Below, in pieces: positions 54,225 through 64,000 of a stretch of DNA of 64,000 bases; the first letter of the stretch is position 1; each line of letters starts with the position of its first letter. A model generated the notes under the pieces. That model saw only the letters and a list, made by a program, of their open reading frames with translations, ran no database searches and was not told the origin of the DNA. The stretch is taken from NCBI GenBank assembly GCA_025363635.1, contig JANYDL010000056.1, positions 1-64,000 of the forward strand, given 5' to 3'. The position numbers and the translations under genes were made by a program. The DNA is from Actinomycetes bacterium (GTDB taxonomy: Bacteria; Actinomycetota; Actinomycetes; Nanopelagicales; Nanopelagicaceae).

Positions 54225-55214
54225 TTAGTAGGACCTCGCGATTACAGCATCGCAAAGAGATAATAACGCTGAGGTCGCGTCGCAAATTGGAAGAGGCCCA
54301 AGTGCGCTACGTGCCTCTCTAGCGATGGTGAGCAATTGCGTACGTGATTGCTCAAGGGCAGGGTGATTTCGCAACTCAGAAAGAACTTGTGTGACGATCT
54401 CCTCAGACTCGATCGGAGAGCGCAAAAGAGATTGTAATTCGCGATCGGCTGGATTTGTCGAAGCGAGAACGCGCAAAGTAACCAAGGTCGGCACTCCTTC
54501 GCGCAAATCGGTCCCAGGTGTCTTACCAGAATCCTTGGAGTCACTTGCAATATCAATAACATCATCAGCGAGTTGGAAAGCAACTCCAATCTTTTCGCCA
54601 AATGCTGCAACAGTTTCAGTCACCGCAGAAGTCGCGCCAGAAAAAAGCGCACCATATCTAGCACTCGTCGCAATGAGCGAACCAGTTTTGTCGGAAACTA
54701 CGCGGAGGTAGTGCTCTAAAGAATCTTCTGAAGGAGACGGTCCCTGCGTCTCCATGATCTGACCAATCACGAGTCGTTCAAAAGTCTCGGCTTGCAAACG
54801 AACCGCCTCAGGGCCTAATTCCGCCAGTAGGGCCGAGCACTTCGCAAATAGATAATCCCCCGTGAGAATTGCGATCGTATTCCCCCATCGTGCATTCGCA
54901 CTATCAACTCCGCGACGCATCGTCGCTTCATCCATGACATCATCATGGTAAAGAGTTGCAAGGTGAGTCAGCTCGGCAGCCACAGCGCCTTTAATAACTT
55001 CATAACGTGTTGGATCGCCATATTGTGCCGAGAGCAAAGTAAGGAGGGGGCGTAATCGCTTCCCTCCAGCGGCCACCAGATGTCGGGAAGTCTCTTCAAC
55101 GAGAGGAAATTTGCCTTTGATGTGACTCGCTAATAGTTCTTCAACTTGCAGAAGTCCCGCACTCAGATCGCGTTCTAGGGTCGGAGAAATATCTGAAATG
55201 CCAAAGATAGCCAT
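54225..55214 (-). CDS. polyprenyl diphosphate synthase (menaquinone side-chain type)
   Basis: 329 residues. First aspartate-rich motif LYHDDVMDEATMRRG and second QLADDVIDIASDSKD bind magnesium and the allylic substrate; GGKRLRPLLTLL binds isopentenyl diphosphate. Makes a long-chain polyprenyl tail, probably for menaquinone, which complex I would reduce. Its start overlaps the nuoN stop (TAATG), as in other actinobacteria. Confidence 0.92.
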   Translation of the reverse strand: MAIFGISDISPTLERDLSAGLLQVEELLASHIKGKFPLVEETSRHLVAAGGKRLRPLLTLLSAQYGDPTRYEVIKGAVAAELTHLATLYHDDVMDEATMRRGVDSANARWGNTIAILTGDYLFAKCSALLAELGPEAVRLQAETFERLVIGQIMETQGPSPSEDSLEHYLRVVSDKTGSLIATSARYGALFSGATSAVTETVAAFGEKIGVAFQLADDVIDIASDSKDSGKTPGTDLREGVPTLVTLRVLASTNPADRELQSLLRSPIESEEIVTQVLSELRNHPALEQSRTQLLTIAREARSALGPLPICDATSALLSLCDAVIARSY

Positions 55215-56734
55215 TAGCGAATGAAAGTCGCCGTCGAAGAAATGAAATTAAGAAATGGAGCTGGAAACACTCCGAGGAAAATTGTGATTGCAAAAGTCGA
55301 AATTATTGTGGCACGAGTCAAAATCGAAGGAATGATCACGGAGGTACCATCATCAGCGGGATCGGTAAAGAACATGAGCACTATGACTCGAACATAGAAA
55401 TAAGCAGCGATAGCGCTAGAAAGTACACCAACAACAACAATCAACTTGTTTCCACTTTCGTAGGCGGCGGAAAAGATCGAGAATTTCCCAATAAAGCCAC
55501 TGGTAAGCGGAATACCTGCAAAAGCAAGGAGCAGCGTGGCAAAAATCGTAGCCACGAACGGAGAACGTTTACCTAGTCCAGCCCATCGATTCAGATCTGT
55601 AACCTCACCTGCAGAGTCCCGAACCAGCGTGACCACTGCGAATGCACCGAGAGTAGCCACCCCATAGGCAAATAGGTAAAAGATGCTGGCATCAAGGCCT
55701 GCCTTGTTAAGGGCGATTACACCGGCAAGCAAGAAGCCAGCGTGAGCGATGGACGAGTAAGCCAACATTCTCTTGATATCTCGCTGCGAAATAGCGACGA
55801 CGGATCCGAACACCATTGTGATTATTGCGATCACTGTCAGAATCGGTCGCCAATCCCAGTATGCATTTGAGAATGAAGTGTAGAAAATACGCAGAATTGC
55901 TCCAAAGGCTGCAACTTTCGTTGCCGCCGCCATAAAGGCCGTAATCGGAGTGGGTGCTCCTTGATAGACATCTGGGGTCCAAGCATGGAACGGCACGGCC
56001 CCTACTTTGAAGAGAAGCCCCACAGAGAGAAAAACAATTCCAATCATCAAGAATACGTTGTTGCCTGTTCCCCCAGATATTGCATCATAGATACCGGCTA
56101 ATGAAACCGAACCGGAATATCCGTACAGGAATGCTGCGCCGAATAAAAAGAATGCGGATGAGAAGGCTCCAAGTAGGAAATATTTCAGAGCTGCTTCTTG
56201 AGACATGAGTCGGCGACGACGAGACAATCCTGCCATGAGGTAAAGAGGCAGAGAAAGCACTTCCAAAGCGACAAAAAGTGTTATCAAATCTGTCGCGATG
56301 GGAAAGAGCATCATTCCAGCCACCGCAAAGAGCGTGAGTGGATAAACTTCGGTGAGCTTCTCACCACTTTGAATCGAAGCTCTTTCTTCCTCTGAACCTG
56401 GAAGAGTTGCCGCAACGACGGTGAAATGTTCGTTGTCTGCAATGAGAAATACTCCAAGCACCGCAAGGATAAGAACAGTTGCTTGAAGTAAGATCGCAGG
56501 ACCATCTATTGCGACAGAGCCCATTGCAGCAGTGAGCGAACTTTCATGCCGAATTCGCCAAACTTGTACAAGGGCCAGTACTAAAGTCCCGAGGGTTACG
56601 CTGAGTTGTGCAACTGGCCTTATCGCCTTAGACAAGAAAGCTTCAAAAACAACTGTAATAACGGCCCCACCAAGCACGATCAAAATCGGTGCAAGGAGTG
56701 AATAAGAAAGCGATGGCGCTACAAAAACAGTCAC
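55214..56734 (-). CDS. nuoN: NADH-quinone oxidoreductase subunit N
   Basis: 506 residues, about 14 membrane helices, antiporter-like subunit. LYLMAGLSRRRRLMSQEAAL followed by KYFLLGAFSSAFFLFG and the proton-channel Lys in FKVGAVPFHAWTPDVYQGAP, where the H-x-W-x-P-D motif is diagnostic. GTG start overlaps the nuoM stop by 4 bases. Confidence 0.95.
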   Translation of the reverse strand: MTVFVAPSLSYSLLAPILIVLGGAVITVVFEAFLSKAIRPVAQLSVTLGTLVLALVQVWRIRHESSLTAAMGSVAIDGPAILLQATVLILAVLGVFLIADNEHFTVVAATLPGSEEERASIQSGEKLTEVYPLTLFAVAGMMLFPIATDLITLFVALEVLSLPLYLMAGLSRRRRLMSQEAALKYFLLGAFSSAFFLFGAAFLYGYSGSVSLAGIYDAISGGTGNNVFLMIGIVFLSVGLLFKVGAVPFHAWTPDVYQGAPTPITAFMAAATKVAAFGAILRIFYTSFSNAYWDWRPILTVIAIITMVFGSVVAISQRDIKRMLAYSSIAHAGFLLAGVIALNKAGLDASIFYLFAYGVATLGAFAVVTLVRDSAGEVTDLNRWAGLGKRSPFVATIFATLLLAFAGIPLTSGFIGKFSIFSAAYESGNKLIVVVGVLSSAIAAYFYVRVIVLMFFTDPADDGTSVIIPSILTRATIISTFAITIFLGVFPAPFLNFISSTATFIR

Positions 56735-58251
56735 TTCGTTGCCCCTTTAGAATCAATCGCGGAGAGTGGGTCAGAAAAACCAGCCTTGGCAATGGAGTGC
56801 GCAGCGGCTGGATTAATGACATTCAACAGAGGCGCTGGATAGAAACCTAAGACCAAAATAACCGCTAATACGGGTGCGATGGCGATTTTTTCTCGCAGAT
56901 TAAGGTCAGTGAGGGACTCATTTCCATCAGTGGTCGGACCGTGAAGTGCGCGCTGAATCGGAAGCAAAATGTAAAGCGCAGCTAAAACAATTCCAAAGGC
57001 AGAGATAACCGCCGCCACTGGGTATCGTGTATAAGTGCCAACAAGAACTAAGAATTCACTCACGAAGCTAGAAAGTCCCGGTAAAGCGAGCGAAGACATT
57101 CCTGCAAAGAAGAAGGCCCAAGCCATTATCGGAGTAATTCTTTGAAGTCCTCCGAAATCTGCAATTTTGGAAGATCCACGTCGCGAAGCCATCCACCCAG
57201 CGACAAGAAATAGAGCTGCCGTTGAGAATCCGTGATTAAACATGTAGAGAGTTGCACCTGAATGGCCCTGACTCGTCATAGCAAATATTCCAAGAGTGAT
57301 AAAGCCAAAGTGGGAGATCGACGTAAATGCAATCAATCGCTTAAAGTCTTTCTGACCGATAGCCAGGAATGCTCCATAGATAATGGAAATGACAGCAAGA
57401 ACAATGATCACAGGTGTAAAAGTCTTCGATGCATGAGGAAAGAGAGTGAGGCAGTAACGAATCATTCCAAAGGTGCCAACTTTATCTAGGACACCAAGAA
57501 GCAGAACTGAGGTACCCGGAGTTGCCGAATCCGCCGCATCAGGCAACCAAGTATGGAATGGCCATAGAGGCGCTTTAATGGCGAAAGCTATAAAGAAGCC
57601 GAGAAACAATAGATTCTCTGTCGTGGAACTCAGGCGCAGTTGCGAAAGTGCATTGATATCAAAGGTATGTCCACCTTGTTCTCCAGAGATCACATAGATC
57701 GCGATAATGGATGCCAGCATCAGCAAGCCGCCAAAAAGGCTGTAGAGCAAGAACTTAACCGCGGCCGCTGCACGAGCTCCAGTTCCGTAACCACCAATGA
57801 GGAAATAAACAGGTATGAGCATCGCTTCAAAGAAAACATAAAAGAGGAATACATCGCTTGCTGCAAATACTCCGATCATCATCGTCTCAAGAATCAGAAT
57901 GAGAACGTAGAAGCCTTTAACACTCCAACGACCACCGACCGCCTCATTCCAACCAGCCAATACAACAATCGGGGCCAGCAGTACTGAAAGAAGTATGAGT
58001 ACGAGAGCAATTCCATCAATTCCCACCGCATAATTGATTCCGAAGGTAGGGATCCATGAGTGAGATTCAGCAAACTGCAGATCTACATTATCTCGTTGGA
58101 ATTGCGTCGCCATCGCAATGCCTGCAACCGCGACAACAAGGGTTGTTCCGAACGCCAGTTGTTTTGCTAGCAACTCTTTTGCTTTAGGCAAAGTAGCTAC
58201 AAGTACCGCCCCAAGTAGTGGGAGCAACATCAAACTCGTTAACCATTTCAC
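56731..58251 (-). CDS. nuoM: NADH-quinone oxidoreductase subunit M
   Basis: 506 residues from GTG 58251, which overlaps the nuoL stop (GTGA); a longer frame to 58305 lies inside nuoL. Antiporter-like subunit with [19 protein letters not shown] (transmembrane Glu), [20 protein letters not shown] (Lys and H-x-W-L-P-D) and [20 protein letters not shown]. Carries one proton channel of complex I. Confidence 0.95.
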   Translation of the reverse strand: MKWLTSLMLLPLLGAVLVATLPKAKELLAKQLAFGTTLVVAVAGIAMATQFQRDNVDLQFAESHSWIPTFGINYAVGIDGIALVLILLSVLLAPIVVLAGWNEAVGGRWSVKGFYVLILILETMMIGVFAASDVFLFYVFFEAMLIPVYFLIGGYGTGARAAAAVKFLLYSLFGGLLMLASIIAIYVISGEQGGHTFDINALSQLRLSSTTENLLFLGFFIAFAIKAPLWPFHTWLPDAADSATPGTSVLLLGVLDKVGTFGMIRYCLTLFPHASKTFTPVIIVLAVISIIYGAFLAIGQKDFKRLIAFTSISHFGFITLGIFAMTSQGHSGATLYMFNHGFSTAALFLVAGWMASRRGSSKIADFGGLQRITPIMAWAFFFAGMSSLALPGLSSFVSEFLVLVGTYTRYPVAAVISAFGIVLAALYILLPIQRALHGPTTDGNESLTDLNLREKIAIAPVLAVILVLGFYPAPLLNVINPAAAHSIAKAGFSDPLSAIDSKGATK

Positions 58252-60137
58252 AGCGTGACCACCCAAATCGTGGCCAAGAGGCCGATAGCACCGAGAAGAA
58301 TCCACATTGCATAACTGCGGACAAAACCAGTTTGTGTCATTCCTAAGGTTCGACCAGTGCTCTGCGTTATATGAGCGACACCACGAACTGCTCCATCCAC
58401 AAGAAGCTCATCGGTTGCGACAAGGACTTCGGTAAGTTTTTGACCTGGTCGCATGAAGACTGCTTCATTGAAGTCGTCTTGAAGTAGATCGCGACGGGCG
58501 ATTCGTGTGAAAATTGAAACATCTGTCGGCGCCTCAGATGGAACTGGTTTACGCAAGTACTTCATGATGGCTAAACCAACGCCCGCAAGAACAAGTACCA
58601 AGGCGAGTATCGAAACCACAGCGGGTTTTAATAATTCGCCTTCGTGTGCTGGGGAAGTTGCCACAACTGGCGCCAGCCAGTTCTGTAATGAATTTCCGTG
58701 AGTAAATATAATTCCAGAAGTTACGGATCCGACAGCTAATAGAACCATTGGTAACCACATCAGCGCTGGCGATTCATGTGGATGAGCCTTGTCGTCCCAC
58801 CTTTTACTGCCGGCAAATGTAAGGATGACGACTCTTGTCATATAAAAAGCGGTAATCGCCGCGCCCAAGAGCGCAGCTCCACCAAGAGTTATTCCCTTAA
58901 TACCACCAGCATTGAACGCAACTTCAATGATTTTATCTTTCGAATAGAAGCCCGCAAATGGCGGGACACCAATGATTGCTAAATACCCAAGTCCAAAGGT
59001 CGCGAACGTAATCGGCATAAATTTGCGAAGTCCACCATATCGACGCATATTCACTTCATCATCCATACCATGCATGACAGACCCTGCGCCGAGGAACATC
59101 CCTGCCTTAAAAAAGCCATGAGTGAGTAAATGCATGATTGCAAAGGCATATCCTGCAGGTCCAAGTCCCGCGCCTAAAACCATGTAACCGATCTGAGACA
59201 TGGTCGAAGCTGCGAGCGCTTTCTTTATGTCGTCCTTCGCAGTACCGATAATCGCACCGAAAAGGAGTGTGATCGCCCCAATAATCGCCACTAAGAGTTG
59301 GGCGGTTGGAGCGGCATCAAAAATAAAATTCGAGCGAGTGATGAGATATACGCCAGCGGTCACCATGGTCGCCGCGTGAATCAACGCAGATACTGGGGTT
59401 GGACCTGCCATTGCGTCACCCAGCCAGGCCTGCAATGGGAACTGCGCGGATTTACCAGTCGCGGCTATCAGCAACATGATTCCGATAGCGGTCAGCGCCC
59501 CGGTTGAAGCATGGCCGGCTTGCTCCTTCACTCCAGCAAAGGAAACTGTTCCCATCGTCGCGAAAGAAATCATGATCGCAAGTGAGAGGCCAAGATCTCC
59601 AACACGATTGGCAACAAAGGCTTTCTTCGCTGCTGTTGCATAAGCCGGCTTTTGATTCCAAAAACCAATCAATAAGTAGGAAGCAAGTCCTACGCCTTCC
59701 CAACCAACGTATAAGTTGAGATATGAATCGCCAAGAACTAGAAGCAACATCGCAGCGATGAAGAGGTTGAGGTAGGCAAAGAATCGTCGACGATCCAAGT
59801 CGTGTGACATGTATGCGATCGAGTAGATATGAATGAGGGTTCCGACTCCCGTGATCAGCAGAACAAAACAGATCGAGAGTTGATCAAGCATTAAAGATGC
59901 ATCAACTTTGAATGTCCCAACTGAAATCCAACTAAACAATTTCTGCGTTACAGCTCTCTGGTCATTGCTCCGACCCAGCATTTGCGCGAACTGTACAAGC
60001 CCTACAACAAATGCACTCCCCGAAAGTACCGTCGCGAGAATATGTCCCCAGCGATCGCTCCTGCGTCCTGCCAAAAGAAGTACCGCTGATCCAAAAAGCG
60101 GAAGAGCAATCAAATAAACGAGCGAGTTACTAGTCAT
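58248..60137 (-). CDS. nuoL: NADH-quinone oxidoreductase subunit L
   Basis: 629 residues, the distal proton-pumping subunit. [40 protein letters not shown] and [20 protein letters not shown] are typical. The C-terminal part holds the long lateral helix that runs along the membrane arm. The proton-pump motif has L-Q-A-W-L rather than the H-x-W-L-P-D form of nuoM, as expected for NuoL. Four bases from nuoK. Confidence 0.95.
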   Translation of the reverse strand: MTSNSLVYLIALPLFGSAVLLLAGRRSDRWGHILATVLSGSAFVVGLVQFAQMLGRSNDQRAVTQKLFSWISVGTFKVDASLMLDQLSICFVLLITGVGTLIHIYSIAYMSHDLDRRRFFAYLNLFIAAMLLLVLGDSYLNLYVGWEGVGLASYLLIGFWNQKPAYATAAKKAFVANRVGDLGLSLAIMISFATMGTVSFAGVKEQAGHASTGALTAIGIMLLIAATGKSAQFPLQAWLGDAMAGPTPVSALIHAATMVTAGVYLITRSNFIFDAAPTAQLLVAIIGAITLLFGAIIGTAKDDIKKALAASTMSQIGYMVLGAGLGPAGYAFAIMHLLTHGFFKAGMFLGAGSVMHGMDDEVNMRRYGGLRKFMPITFATFGLGYLAIIGVPPFAGFYSKDKIIEVAFNAGGIKGITLGGAALLGAAITAFYMTRVVILTFAGSKRWDDKAHPHESPALMWLPMVLLAVGSVTSGIIFTHGNSLQNWLAPVVATSPAHEGELLKPAVVSILALVLVLAGVGLAIMKYLRKPVPSEAPTDVSIFTRIARRDLLQDDFNEAVFMRPGQKLTEVLVATDELLVDGAVRGVAHITQSTGRTLGMTQTGFVRSYAMWILLGAIGLLATIWVVTL

Positions 60138-60141
60138 AAGT

Positions 60142-60441
60142 TCACCGCTTCAACAAACTAGCATCATCAACGGATGCCGATCGACGAGATCTATAAATAG
60201 TGACGATGATGGCAAGGCCCACCACCACTTCGCAGGCAGCAACGACCATTGTGAAGAAAGCAATTACCTGACCATCGAGGTTTCCGTTTATCCTCGCAAA
60301 AGTTACGAAGGCTAAGTTCGAAGCGTTGAGCATGAGTTCAATGCACATAAAAACAACAATCGCGTTACGTCGGACTACCACGCCAATTGCACCAATACTG
60401 AAAAGGAGGGCAGATACGTACAAATAATTTGCCGCGTTCAT
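60142..60441 (-). CDS. nuoK: NADH-quinone oxidoreductase subunit K
   Basis: 99 residues, three helices. [20 protein letters not shown] holds the conserved membrane Glu (E-L-M-L-N), and [18 protein letters not shown] supplies the second. The start overlaps the nuoJ stop. Confidence 0.95.
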   Translation of the reverse strand: MNAANYLYVSALLFSIGAIGVVVRRNAIVVFMCIELMLNASNLAFVTFARINGNLDGQVIAFFTMVVAACEVVVGLAIIVTIYRSRRSASVDDASLLKR

Positions 60442-61220
60442 TACTCATCACCTCCCTTTGCAGGTAATTGGAAGGGCAGAGATTCCAATACATCCCCACG
60501 AGCTACCAACATTGCAGAAATCGAGGCATCCGATGGTGTCCCGTCGGGAAGCAAAGCAGGCACATCCACCGCATTGTGCAAAGCGTAAACACCAGGGTTG
60601 GGTAGCCCCGCCGCTGTTGCCAGCGAACCAGTGCGGAAACGGGCGATCGATAAGTCTCGTTGTGTTGGACGTGCAACAAGGCGGTGATTGTGAGCCAAAA
60701 CCATAGCGCCCAGTGCGGCAGTGACGAGCAACGCCGAGACTACTTCAAATGCCCACACATATTTAGAGAAAAGCAATTGGGAAAGCGCAGGAACATTTCC
60801 CTCTATGTTTACTTCGGTCAGTCCAACCATCGGATGACCAAGAGTTGCACGACCGATTAAAGTGATGAGAAGTCCACCGAAACCGAGAGCGGAGAGAATC
60901 GCAATTGGACGCAGGAATGGAATCGTTTCGGTGAGCGAGTCTGAAGTATCTACACCGACCAGCATCAATATAAAAAGGAACAACATCATGACGGCACCGG
61001 TGTAAACAACCACTTGAACTATGCCGAGAAAAAGTGCATCTTGGGCAATATAAAAAATCGCCAAAATAATCATGACTGAGGCAAGAAGAATTGCTGAGTG
61101 AACGGCTTTCTTTGCCAAGACCATTCCAAGTGCTGCGAGAACGCACGCGGGACCAAGAATCCAAAAGAGAACCGATTCGGGCGTTGAGGTCTTACTGACT
61201 TCAATTGCCAGATTCATCAT
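60441..61220 (-). CDS. nuoJ: NADH-quinone oxidoreductase subunit J
   Basis: 259 residues; five helices in the first about 170, with [20 protein letters not shown] as the conserved third helix. The last 80 residues are a polar, actinobacterial-style tail that is not conserved. The ATG at 61220 overlaps the nuoI stop (ATGA). Confidence 0.94.
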   Translation of the reverse strand: MMNLAIEVSKTSTPESVLFWILGPACVLAALGMVLAKKAVHSAILLASVMIILAIFYIAQDALFLGIVQVVVYTGAVMMLFLFILMLVGVDTSDSLTETIPFLRPIAILSALGFGGLLITLIGRATLGHPMVGLTEVNIEGNVPALSQLLFSKYVWAFEVVSALLVTAALGAMVLAHNHRLVARPTQRDLSIARFRTGSLATAAGLPNPGVYALHNAVDVPALLPDGTPSDASISAMLVARGDVLESLPFQLPAKGGDE

Positions 61221-61843
61221 GTTTGCACCTCTTGCGAAGGATGAAAGCCGAGGACATCGCCTTTGTAATAGTTGGTGTCATTCATATCTGGGTACATTGG
61301 ATGCGGTGGCATCAACATACCGTCTCTCAGTGGCGCTAGTAGATCCGCTTTTTCATAAATCAAACTTGATCGTGAATTGTCCGCCAATTCATATTCATTC
61401 GTCATCGTCAAAGCTCTCGTTGGACATGCCTCGATACATAGTCCACAAAAAATGCAGCGGAGATAATTGATCTGATATACCTTGCCATAACGTTCGCCCG
61501 GCGACATACGGTTCTCTTCAGTATTAGATGCGCCTTCAACATAGATAGCGTCTGCCGGGCATGCCCAAGCACACAATTCGCATCCAATGCATTTTTCCAA
61601 TCCATCTGGATGGCGATTTAATTGATGACGTCCGTGAAAACGTGGCGCCGTTGGCTCTTTCACTTCTGGATACTGAACCGTATTAACCTTCTTGAACATC
61701 GCTTTGAAGGTTACCCAAAAACCAAGGAGCTGTTTTCCAAAACTGCTTGCGCCATTTTTACTTACTGGGACGCTTTCCACTGAAGATATTTGAATCGGTT
61801 CTAGGCCTAGATCGCGACGAGTTGGTTCAATCTGATCAGACAC
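61217..61843 (-). CDS. nuoI: NADH-quinone oxidoreductase subunit I
   Basis: 208 residues. Two [4Fe-4S] motifs [15 protein letters not shown] and [15 protein letters not shown] (clusters N6a and N6b), joining the peripheral arm to quinone. GTG 61843 has GGAGG 6 bases upstream and starts one base after the nuoH stop; a longer frame to 61885 would overlap nuoH. Confidence 0.95.
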   Translation of the reverse strand: MSDQIEPTRRDLGLEPIQISSVESVPVSKNGASSFGKQLLGFWVTFKAMFKKVNTVQYPEVKEPTAPRFHGRHQLNRHPDGLEKCIGCELCAWACPADAIYVEGASNTEENRMSPGERYGKVYQINYLRCIFCGLCIEACPTRALTMTNEYELADNSRSSLIYEKADLLAPLRDGMLMPPHPMYPDMNDTNYYKGDVLGFHPSQEVQT

Positions 61844-61844
61844 G

Positions 61845-63059
61845 TTAAACCTCCTCACGTGAATTAGGCAGAGCAGGAACTGCAAAAGGTGCTGGTATTT
61901 CAGGACCGCGTTGTGAAGCCTTTGAAATCTTCTTTTTAGAAGATTCGTAGGCCATGTTCACCAATAGAACTATCGCGACAACCGCGCTGGCACAGATCAA
62001 AACTGTCACTCGAGAAGCTCCGCGAAGTGAAAGTACCCTCATGGTCGCTACAACCATGATCCAGAAGAGACTTACCGGAATTAGAACTTTCCAACCAAAC
62101 TTCATGAACTGGTCATAACGCAATCGTGGCAACGTTCCTCGTAACCAAACAAATATAAAGAAGAAGAAGAGGACTTTTGCAAAGAACCAGAACAAGGTGA
62201 ACCAACCGCCCAACCAAGTCTCAGTAAAGGTCAGGCCGGGGAGAGCGTGATATCCGCCAAGGAACAGAGTCGTTGCTAGAGCGGATACAGCAACGATATT
62301 TACGTACTCTGCAAGGAAGAAAAGTGCGAACTTCAAGGATGAATATTCCGTGTGGAATCCCCCAACGAGTTCACCTTCGGCTTCCGCTAAATCGAATGGG
62401 GCTCGGTTGGTCTCACCAACCATTGAGATGGAATAAATAACGAAGGACGGAAAGAGGACGACTGCAAACCACCACTTACTTTGTGCAGCGACAATATCTG
62501 AAGTGGACATCGATCCGGAATAAATAAAGACGGCGACGAGTGAAAGTCCCATTGCCACTTCATAGGAAATTACTTGAGCGCTGGAGCGCAATCCGCCAAG
62601 TAGAGGGTATGTCGATCCAGAGGACCAACCTGCGAGAACGATTCCGTAAACGCCAACTGAGGCAATGGCGAGAACATATAAAACTCCAACAGGCAAGTCT
62701 GTCATTTGCATAACGGTCTCATGTCCAAAGAGACTTACTTTCCCAGTTACGGGAATTACAGCGAAAGACATGAAACAGGTTGTCGCACTAATAATAGGAG
62801 CGATGATGAAAACAATTTTGTCGGCTGCTGCAGGGATGAGATCTTCTTTGAGTGCCAACTTCACACCATCGGCCAGTGCCTGCACTAATCCAAATGGACC
62901 AACACGGTTAGGTCCAAGTCGCATCTGCATGCGAGCCACAATTCTTCGCTCGCCCCAAACGGCCATCAACGTCAGTAGTACGCAGACTGCAAAGACAAGA
63001 AGTCCCTTGACTGCGATGATCCATCCAGGATCTTGACCAATGAGTTGTGCTGTTGTCAT
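61845..63059 (-). CDS. nuoH: NADH-quinone oxidoreductase subunit H
   Basis: 404 residues from ATG 63059, which overlaps the nuoG stop (ATGA). Eight helices, [20 protein letters not shown] and [20 protein letters not shown] are the quinone-site loops, and [20 protein letters not shown] is the typical late segment. The extra 50-residue C-terminal tail is charged. Confidence 0.96.
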   Translation of the reverse strand: MTTAQLIGQDPGWIIAVKGLLVFAVCVLLTLMAVWGERRIVARMQMRLGPNRVGPFGLVQALADGVKLALKEDLIPAAADKIVFIIAPIISATTCFMSFAVIPVTGKVSLFGHETVMQMTDLPVGVLYVLAIASVGVYGIVLAGWSSGSTYPLLGGLRSSAQVISYEVAMGLSLVAVFIYSGSMSTSDIVAAQSKWWFAVVLFPSFVIYSISMVGETNRAPFDLAEAEGELVGGFHTEYSSLKFALFFLAEYVNIVAVSALATTLFLGGYHALPGLTFTETWLGGWFTLFWFFAKVLFFFFIFVWLRGTLPRLRYDQFMKFGWKVLIPVSLFWIMVVATMRVLSLRGASRVTVLICASAVVAIVLLVNMAYESSKKKISKASQRGPEIPAPFAVPALPNSREEV

Positions 63060-64000
63060 TCCTTCACCACCGTTACAACGGAGCCACTGGCAACGCCCAA
63101 GGTGGCGAGTAAATGTGAACCACGTGAATTGCGTGGCAACCAAACTGCATCGTCATGAATACTTTCTACGAGAACTGGAAGCACTACTGATCCGTGAGCA
63201 TTGGAAACGGATACTTGGTCACCATCAACCACACCAATTGCCTGTGCCCGTGTAGGTGAGATCACTACAACTGTCTTTCGTGCGGTTCCGGCAAGATTTT
63301 CTTCCCCAGCTTGTAAAGAACCTTCATCCAAAAGCCGTCTCCATGAGGTGAGAATCGCCTCGTTATTTCCAAGGGAGATTGGTCCCGAAGGTGGCGCGGA
63401 GGTAAATTCAGCGCCTGCTCCGTCCCACATACCAAGTGAGTCAAATTCCTTAGCCGCCGATTTCACCGTTGGAAGATTTATGGGTGCATTGAGTGCGTCA
63501 GCGAGCATGGAAAGGATTCGAAGATCAGATCTTTGAAAAGATTCCACTGCGAGATCAAACGAACGCGACCTCCCTTCCCAATTCATAAAGGAACCTGATT
63601 TTTCAACTACTGCGGCGACGGGAAATACAACATCTGCAAGTTGAGTCACATCACTATGTGAGATTTCAAGACTGATCACAAATGCCTTCTTTAAGGCGTT
63701 CAACATTTGTTGACTGTTTGCGCTATCGAGTGGATCGACCCCACCAACAATGAGTGCTTCAATCTGGCCCTCGTTTGCTGCATTTACAATTTCATCGGAA
63801 CTTAATCCAGACTGCGATGGAAGTGAATCAACACCCCAAGCGGCAGCAAGATCTACTCGAGCCTCTGTGTCATTCACTGGTCGTGCACCAGGAAGAAGAT
63901 TTCCGATCGCTCCCGCGCTTAAGGCGCCGCGTTCTCCTGCACGACGTGGAATCCAAGCAATTTTCGCGCCGCTCTCTTTTGCTAATGAAACAACAGCGGA
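63056..64000 (-). CDS. nuoG: NADH-quinone oxidoreductase subunit G, N-terminus outside window
   Basis: 315 residues of the C-terminal part remain, open to the right edge. Molybdopterin-oxidoreductase-like region: WIPRRAGERGALSAGAIGN, IVGGVDPLDS and VVFPVAAVVEKSGSFMNWEG, and the final domain VVVISPTRAQAIGVVDGDQV. The iron-sulfur clusters lie outside the window. The GTG at 63877 is not a real start because the frame continues upstream with family sequence. Confidence 0.95.
   Translation of the reverse strand, partial: SAVVSLAKESGAKIAWIPRRAGERGALSAGAIGNLLPGARPVNDTEARVDLAAAWGVDSLPSQSGLSSDEIVNAANEGQIEALIVGGVDPLDSANSQQMLNALKKAFVISLEISHSDVTQLADVVFPVAAVVEKSGSFMNWEGRSRSFDLAVESFQRSDLRILSMLADALNAPINLPTVKSAAKEFDSLGMWDGAGAEFTSAPPSGPISLGNNEAILTSWRRLLDEGSLQAGEENLAGTARKTVVVISPTRAQAIGVVDGDQVSVSNAHGSVVLPVLVESIHDDAVWLPRNSRGSHLLATLGVASGSVVTVVKE

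Overview
The window reads as a chromosomal segment of a streamlined actinobacterium with a fairly balanced base composition. The best guess, from gene content and order only, is a freshwater planktonic lineage near the acI/Nanopelagicales group. Actinobacterial hallmarks are nuoN followed by a long-chain polyprenyl diphosphate synthase (as in Streptomyces), YchF near RmuC and a DUF6542-type membrane protein, and a KorAB 2-oxoacid:ferredoxin oxidoreductase with the gamma domain fused to alpha. Genes are tightly packed, many start/stop codons overlap (ATGA, GTGA, TAATG), and no gene-free stretch exceeds 300 bases. No rRNA, CRISPR array, insertion sequence or prophage was seen; one tRNA (Tyr) is present.

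Layout. 1-7000: an edge-truncated alpha/beta hydrolase, a broken DUF1905 gene, two sugar-type ABC permeases with no binding protein or ATPase beside them, then on the minus strand typA, argG and a NodB-type deacetylase. 7100-12700: mmsA divergent from a class III aminotransferase (probable beta-amino-acid catabolism), a GNAT, and a divergent amino-sugar pair (NagB-II-like SIS protein and NagA). 12700-15400: ychF, rmuC and a membrane protein. 15400-17990: a sulfur-stress operon with a CsoR/CstR-family repressor, a rhodanese lipoprotein, a CoA-disulfide-reductase/rhodanese fusion and a small Cys-rich protein. 18000-21000: a secreted beta-propeller, a nitronate-monooxygenase-like enzyme and a CBS protein. 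21000-26350: a hydroxyproline catabolic operon (epimerase, DapA-like deaminase, three-subunit dehydrogenase) overlapping a CopC gene. 26400-29600: a sugar ABC importer (two permeases, Tat-exported binding protein). 29600-37500: small membrane and hypothetical genes, an antiporter, an ABC-2 exporter, SPFH/NfeD, peptidase E, a secreted esterase and a ParD-like/RelE toxin-antitoxin pair. 37500-42850: glycolate oxidase GlcDF and KorAB. 42860-46900: a second sulfur operon (SQR-like flavoprotein, single-Cys DsrC/TusE, DsrE2, MOSC, glutaredoxin-thioredoxin reductase fusion). 46900-51500: a secreted repeat protein, an aldo/keto reductase-RidA fusion, tRNA-Tyr, YajQ and RarD. 51450-64000: pyruvate phosphate dikinase, polyprenyl synthase and nuoN-nuoG (complex I), with nuoG cut by the window edge.

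The most notable theme is the pair of sulfur operons about 29 kb apart. The repressor has Cys46/Cys75 spaced as in CsoR/CstR, but Asn71 replaces the copper-binding His, the pattern of the persulfide sensor CstR. Its own promoter contains a perfect palindrome of the form ATACC-N6-GGTAT, and the same half-sites with the same spacing occur upstream of the SQR operon. This suggests one persulfide-responsive regulon joining sulfide oxidation, sulfur relay, rhodaneses and CoA-persulfide reduction.
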